From contig JAUUZV010000088.1 of NCBI GenBank assembly GCA_030592085.1, positions 1 to 9,438 of the forward strand: a DNA stretch of 9,438 nt, written 5' to 3'. Below, one piece after another: positions 7,303-9,438 of this stretch. Origin of the DNA: Clostridia bacterium (lineage in GTDB: Bacteria; Bacillota; Clostridia; DUPQ01). The notes below the pieces were generated by a model, which had not been told where the DNA came from, searched no databases, and saw nothing but the letters and a program-made list of their open reading frames with translations. Position 1 is the stretch's first letter. Each line of letters opens with the position of its first letter. The position numbers were made by a program, and so were the translations under genes.

Positions 7303-7335
7303 ATATCTCCTTAAATTGAAAGGAGATATTTTTTT
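7301..7335 (+). promoter_or_regulatory. Hairpin enclosing the radC ribosome binding site, with terminator-like T tract
   Basis: AAATATCTCCTT (7301-7312) and AAGGAGATATTT (7320-7331) form a perfect 12-bp inverted repeat with a 7-nt loop. The right arm holds the radC Shine-Dalgarno sequence AAGGAG, and seven T residues (7329-7335) end at the TTG start codon. Two readings are possible: a weak intrinsic terminator or attenuator after maf, or an RNA fold that hides the radC ribosome binding site. The stem has only three G-C pairs, so stability is moderate. The left arm starts within the maf stop codon, so ribosomes finishing maf would open the stem and could couple the two genes. Confidence 0.6.
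7320..7332 (+). repeat. Repeat copy 2: AAGGAGATATTTT at the radC ribosome binding site
   Basis: Identical to 6740-6752 upstream of maf. Here it forms the right arm of the 12-bp hairpin and supplies the radC Shine-Dalgarno sequence. Confidence 0.85.
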
Positions 7336-8020
7336 GAAAAACAAATTAACAATGAAACAATTACCAATGATGGATAGACCTTATGAAAAACTAGAGAAAT
7401 TAGGGAGTTTTGTATTGTCTGATGCTGAATTATTGGCTATAATAATTAAGACAGGCAACAAAGAAGAAACAGTTGTTGAACTAGCTAGAAAACTACTTAG
7501 AGACAATGGATTAGAATTTATTAAAAAGGCTGATTATTCAACTTTAATCACAATAAAAGGAATTGGTAGAGTCAAGGCCATTCAAATATTAGCTTTACAA
7601 GAACTTGCTATTCGTTTAAATACATATAAAGATGAGCACGTTCAGCAATATATTAGTTCCCCTGACGATGTTTCACTATTCTTAATGGAACGAATGAGAT
7701 ATTTAGAAAAAGAAATTTTTAAATTACTAATTCTAGATAATAAAAATAAAATAATTAAGTCTGAAAATATATCAGTTGGTTCACTAGATCAGACCATTGT
7801 TCACCCACGAGAAGTCTTTGTTGAAGCCATAAGGTATATGGCTAAGTCAGTTATTTTAGTACATAATCACCCAAGTGGAGATCCTAAACCTAGTAAACTT
7901 GATGTAAAAACAACAAAAAGATTAATAGAATGTGGAGACCTACTAGGTATTAAAGTGCTCGACCATATTATTATTGGTAATGGAGTAACATATAGTTTTA
8001 AAAACTCAGGTTTAATCTGA
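7334..8020 (+). CDS. radC: RadC/YsxA family JAB1-MPN domain protein
   Basis: RadC-family protein, historically linked to DNA repair but without a firmly established role. The 228-residue product has a helix-hairpin-helix-like region ITIKGIGRVKAIQIL (about 72-86) and a C-terminal JAB/JAMM metalloprotease-like domain with HNHPSGDPKPSKLD (177-190), containing the metal-binding His177, His179 and Asp190. I chose TTG 7334, 8 nt after AAGGAG; the longer frame from TTG 7316 would place the ribosome binding site inside the gene. ATG 7352 (MKQLPMMDRPYEKL) is a third possibility, without its own good Shine-Dalgarno sequence. Its TGA stop is shared with the extended -10 element of the mreB promoter. In Firmicutes radC usually sits just before mreB, as here. 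Confidence 0.93.
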   Translation: MKNKLTMKQLPMMDRPYEKLEKLGSFVLSDAELLAIIIKTGNKEETVVELARKLLRDNGLEFIKKADYSTLITIKGIGRVKAIQILALQELAIRLNTYKDEHVQQYISSPDDVSLFLMERMRYLEKEIFKLLILDNKNKIIKSENISVGSLDQTIVHPREVFVEAIRYMAKSVILVHNHPSGDPKPSKLDVKTTKRLIECGDLLGIKVLDHIIIGNGVTYSFKNSGLI

Positions 8021-8026
8021 TATAAT
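7997..8026 (+). promoter_or_regulatory. Sigma-A type promoter for mreB-mreC, extended -10
   Basis: A perfect -10 TATAAT (8021-8026) is preceded by TGA (8018-8020), giving the extended TGnTATAAT motif; the TGA is also the radC stop codon. A weak -35, TTTAAA (7997-8002, 4 of 6 matches to TTGACA), lies 18 nt upstream. The expected transcript would start near 8033, leaving a leader of about 24 nt that includes the mreB GGAGG (8043-8047). Confidence 0.72.
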
Positions 8027-8056
8027 AGAAGCAATAAAGCATGGAGGAAGAGTAAA

Positions 8057-9067
8057 ATGGGCATTTTTGGTAAAGACATAGGAATTGATTTAGGAACAGC
8101 TAACACACTGATTTTTGAGAGAGGTAAAGGTATTGTGTTACGTGAACCTTCTGTTGTTGCCATTAATCAGAAAACAAAAGAAGTAATTGCAGTAGGCGAA
8201 GAAGCTAAAAAAATGATTGGTAGAACACCTGGAGCAATTCAAGCAATAAGACCATTAAAAGATGGAGTTATAGCTGATTATCATTGTACATTAGCCATGT
8301 TAAAATCATTAATTAAAAAAGCTACTGGTAAATTTCAATTAGTGAAACCACGAGTTATTATATGTGTACCAGCAGGCGTAACTGCTGTTGAAAAAAAAGC
8401 AGTTATTGAGGCTGGATTAGAATCAGGAGCCAAAGAAGTATTTATTACAGAAGAATCAATAATGGCAGCTGTTGGAGCTGGGTTACCTGTATTGGAACCA
8501 ACTGGCAATATGATAGTAGATATTGGTGGAGGAACAAGTGAAGTAGCAATTATTTCTTTAGGAAGTATTGTAACTAGTACAACATTAAGAAGTGCAGGTG
8601 ATAGCTTTGATGAAGCTATCACAAAATACATCCGTAAGAAGTATAGAGTCTTTATTGGTGATCGTACAGCAGAAGAACTAAAAATAACAATTGGAAATGT
8701 TTATCCTTCAGAGTATCCTGGAACAATGGAAATTAGAGGACGAAATATGACACAGGGACTACCTGTTAACTTAACTATAACTGCTGAAGAAATGGCTGAA
8801 GCTATGGAAGATATTGCAGATGAATTATATGAAGCAATTAGAAGTACTCTTGAACAAACACCTCCTGAGTTAGCAGCAGATGTTATTACTAATGGAATTG
8901 TTTTAACAGGTGGAGGAGCACTAATAAAAGGTCTTGATAAATATCTATATGAAAAAACTGGTAAAATTAATGTAAGAATTGCTGATGAACCTTTAGATTG
9001 TGTGGTTAAAGGAACAGGAATTGCGTTAGAAAACATTGATGTAATCAAAGTGGCAAGTAAAACATAA
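8057..9067 (+). CDS. mreB: Rod shape-determining protein MreB
   Basis: Bacterial actin that forms membrane-attached filaments and guides the elongation machinery (RodA, PBP2, MreC, MreD). The 336-residue protein has normal length. The phosphate 1 loop is DLGTANT (11-17), the phosphate 2 loop DIGGGTSE (155-162), and the adenosine loop TGGGALIKGLDKYL (284-297). ITEESIMAAVGAGLPV (130-145) differs from the more usual EEPMAAAIGAGLPV by Ser for Pro. As in other Gram-positive MreBs there is no N-terminal amphipathic extension: MGIFGKDIGIDLG starts straight into the fold. The ATG lies 9 nt after GGAGG. It has its own likely promoter at the radC end and is followed after 7 nt by mreC. It contains a strong intragenic hairpin at 8598-8622. 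Confidence 0.97.
   Translation: MGIFGKDIGIDLGTANTLIFERGKGIVLREPSVVAINQKTKEVIAVGEEAKKMIGRTPGAIQAIRPLKDGVIADYHCTLAMLKSLIKKATGKFQLVKPRVIICVPAGVTAVEKKAVIEAGLESGAKEVFITEESIMAAVGAGLPVLEPTGNMIVDIGGGTSEVAIISLGSIVTSTTLRSAGDSFDEAITKYIRKKYRVFIGDRTAEELKITIGNVYPSEYPGTMEIRGRNMTQGLPVNLTITAEEMAEAMEDIADELYEAIRSTLEQTPPELAADVITNGIVLTGGGALIKGLDKYLYEKTGKINVRIADEPLDCVVKGTGIALENIDVIKVASKT
8598..8622 (+). repeat. 10-bp perfect inverted repeat inside mreB
   Basis: GTGATAGCTT (8598-8607) and AAGCTATCAC (8613-8622) are exact reverse complements around a 5-nt loop TGATG. It encodes the conserved GDSFDEAIT region. The pairing depends on the AGC (Ser) and ATC (Ile) codons. There is no T tract afterwards, so it is not a terminator. 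Confidence 0.75.
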
Positions 9068-9074
9068 AGGAGTA

Positions 9075-9438
9075 ATGGTGGGTACCCTTTTTAAAAATAG
9101 AAAATTTCAGTTAATCATCATTATAGTGCTGTTCTTAGTAATAGCGGTAATGTCTATTAATCGGTTTAGTTCTGTTAATATACTTAGGAATATTGTTACA
9201 GTTCCTGTTCAATTTGTTCAAAAAATTATTGGAAATATTGATAATTCTGTAAGTGAATTTTTTCAATCAATTAGGGATTATCAGTATGTTATTGAGGAAA
9301 ACAGACAATTATCAAATGACTTAAATGTTCTTATGGAAAAAAATGCTCAATTAACTGATTTAGAAAAAGAGAATCAACGACTTCGTGATGCTCTTTTATT
9401 AAAAGATCAGTTTAGCTCATATAAATTAGTTGGGACAA
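9075..9438 (+). CDS. mreC: Rod shape-determining protein MreC, N-terminal part (cut by window end)
   Basis: Membrane-anchored scaffold of the elongation complex that binds and activates PBP2. Only 121 codons are present; the frame is open at the window end. It begins with a basic stretch LFKNRK, then one transmembrane helix (about 12-28, LIIIIVLFLVIAVMSIN), then a long coiled coil (about 65-110) with LEKENQRLRDALLLKDQF, typical of MreC. The C-terminal beta-barrel domains lie beyond the window. The ATG at 9075 is only 2 nt after GGAG (9069-9072), whereas the next codon, GTG 9078, is 5 nt away, so GTG may be the true start; this changes only one residue. Confidence 0.93.
   Translation, partial: MVGTLFKNRKFQLIIIIVLFLVIAVMSINRFSSVNILRNIVTVPVQFVQKIIGNIDNSVSEFFQSIRDYQYVIEENRQLSNDLNVLMEKNAQLTDLEKENQRLRDALLLKDQFSSYKLVGT

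Noticed and set aside
7316..7333. Longer radC start at TTG 7316
   Set aside because: It would put the strong AAGGAG inside the coding region and has no Shine-Dalgarno sequence of its own; TTG 7334 is correctly spaced.
7867..9048. Minus-strand open frames opposite radC and mreB (98, 98 and 115 codons)
   Set aside because: Antisense shadows of strong genes, with no family motifs.
1..9438. Alternative genetic code with TGA as Trp or TAA reassigned, as an explanation for the asnS stop
   Set aside because: Trp residues checked are TGG, radC ends at TGA, and TAA ends ftsZ, nrdR, mreB and others at expected lengths.
1..9438. Defence island, CRISPR array, insertion sequence or prophage
   Set aside because: I saw no spaced direct repeats, transposase, integrase or phage motifs; the window is compact housekeeping-type coding DNA.

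Overview
This window suggests a low-GC, Gram-positive-type bacterium (Bacillota, Clostridia-like or a walled relative). The DNA is AT-rich with strong purine-rich ribosome binding sites and frequent TTG/GTG starts. The maf-radC-mreB-mreC order is the classic Firmicutes cluster, and ftsZ followed closely by nrdR is also seen in that phylum. Every Trp I checked is TGG and TGA serves as a stop (radC), so the standard bacterial code applies. I cannot place it below phylum level.

All genes are on the + strand and tightly packed. Block 1 (1-6722) runs ftsZ (cell division GTPase), nrdR (ribonucleotide reductase repressor), a URO-D/MtaA-type zinc methyltransferase-like gene, a PAT-like GNAT acetyltransferase, asnS (asparaginyl-tRNA synthetase), a small Asp23/Gls24-family gene, an LPG-synthase-TM/flippase-like membrane protein and a DUF1638 protein. 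Gaps are 12 nt or less, or the genes overlap, so it reads as one long co-transcribed unit whose promoter lies upstream of the window. Block 2 (6751-9438) holds maf, radC, mreB and the first 121 codons of mreC. A good extended -10 promoter for mreBC overlaps the end of radC, and a 12-bp hairpin containing the radC ribosome binding site lies between maf and radC.

The division (FtsZ), elongation (MreB/MreC), septum/nucleotide quality control (Maf) and dNTP control (NrdR) genes form a growth-and-envelope neighbourhood. Into it are inserted genes of less obvious purpose: the MtaA-like protein, the acetyltransferase, the Asp23-like protein, the flippase-like protein and DUF1638.

The most striking observation is that asnS is complete in every recognisable motif and of normal length (463 positions) but carries one in-frame TAA at codon 304, between class II motifs 2 and 3. 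This is a sequencing or assembly error, a very recent nonsense mutation, or an unusual readthrough or split enzyme. I found no CRISPR array, insertion sequence, tRNA, rRNA or convincing novel multi-gene system. The best hint of unusual biology is the shared presence of the MtaA-like and DUF1638 genes, both of family types linked to corrinoid one-carbon metabolism.
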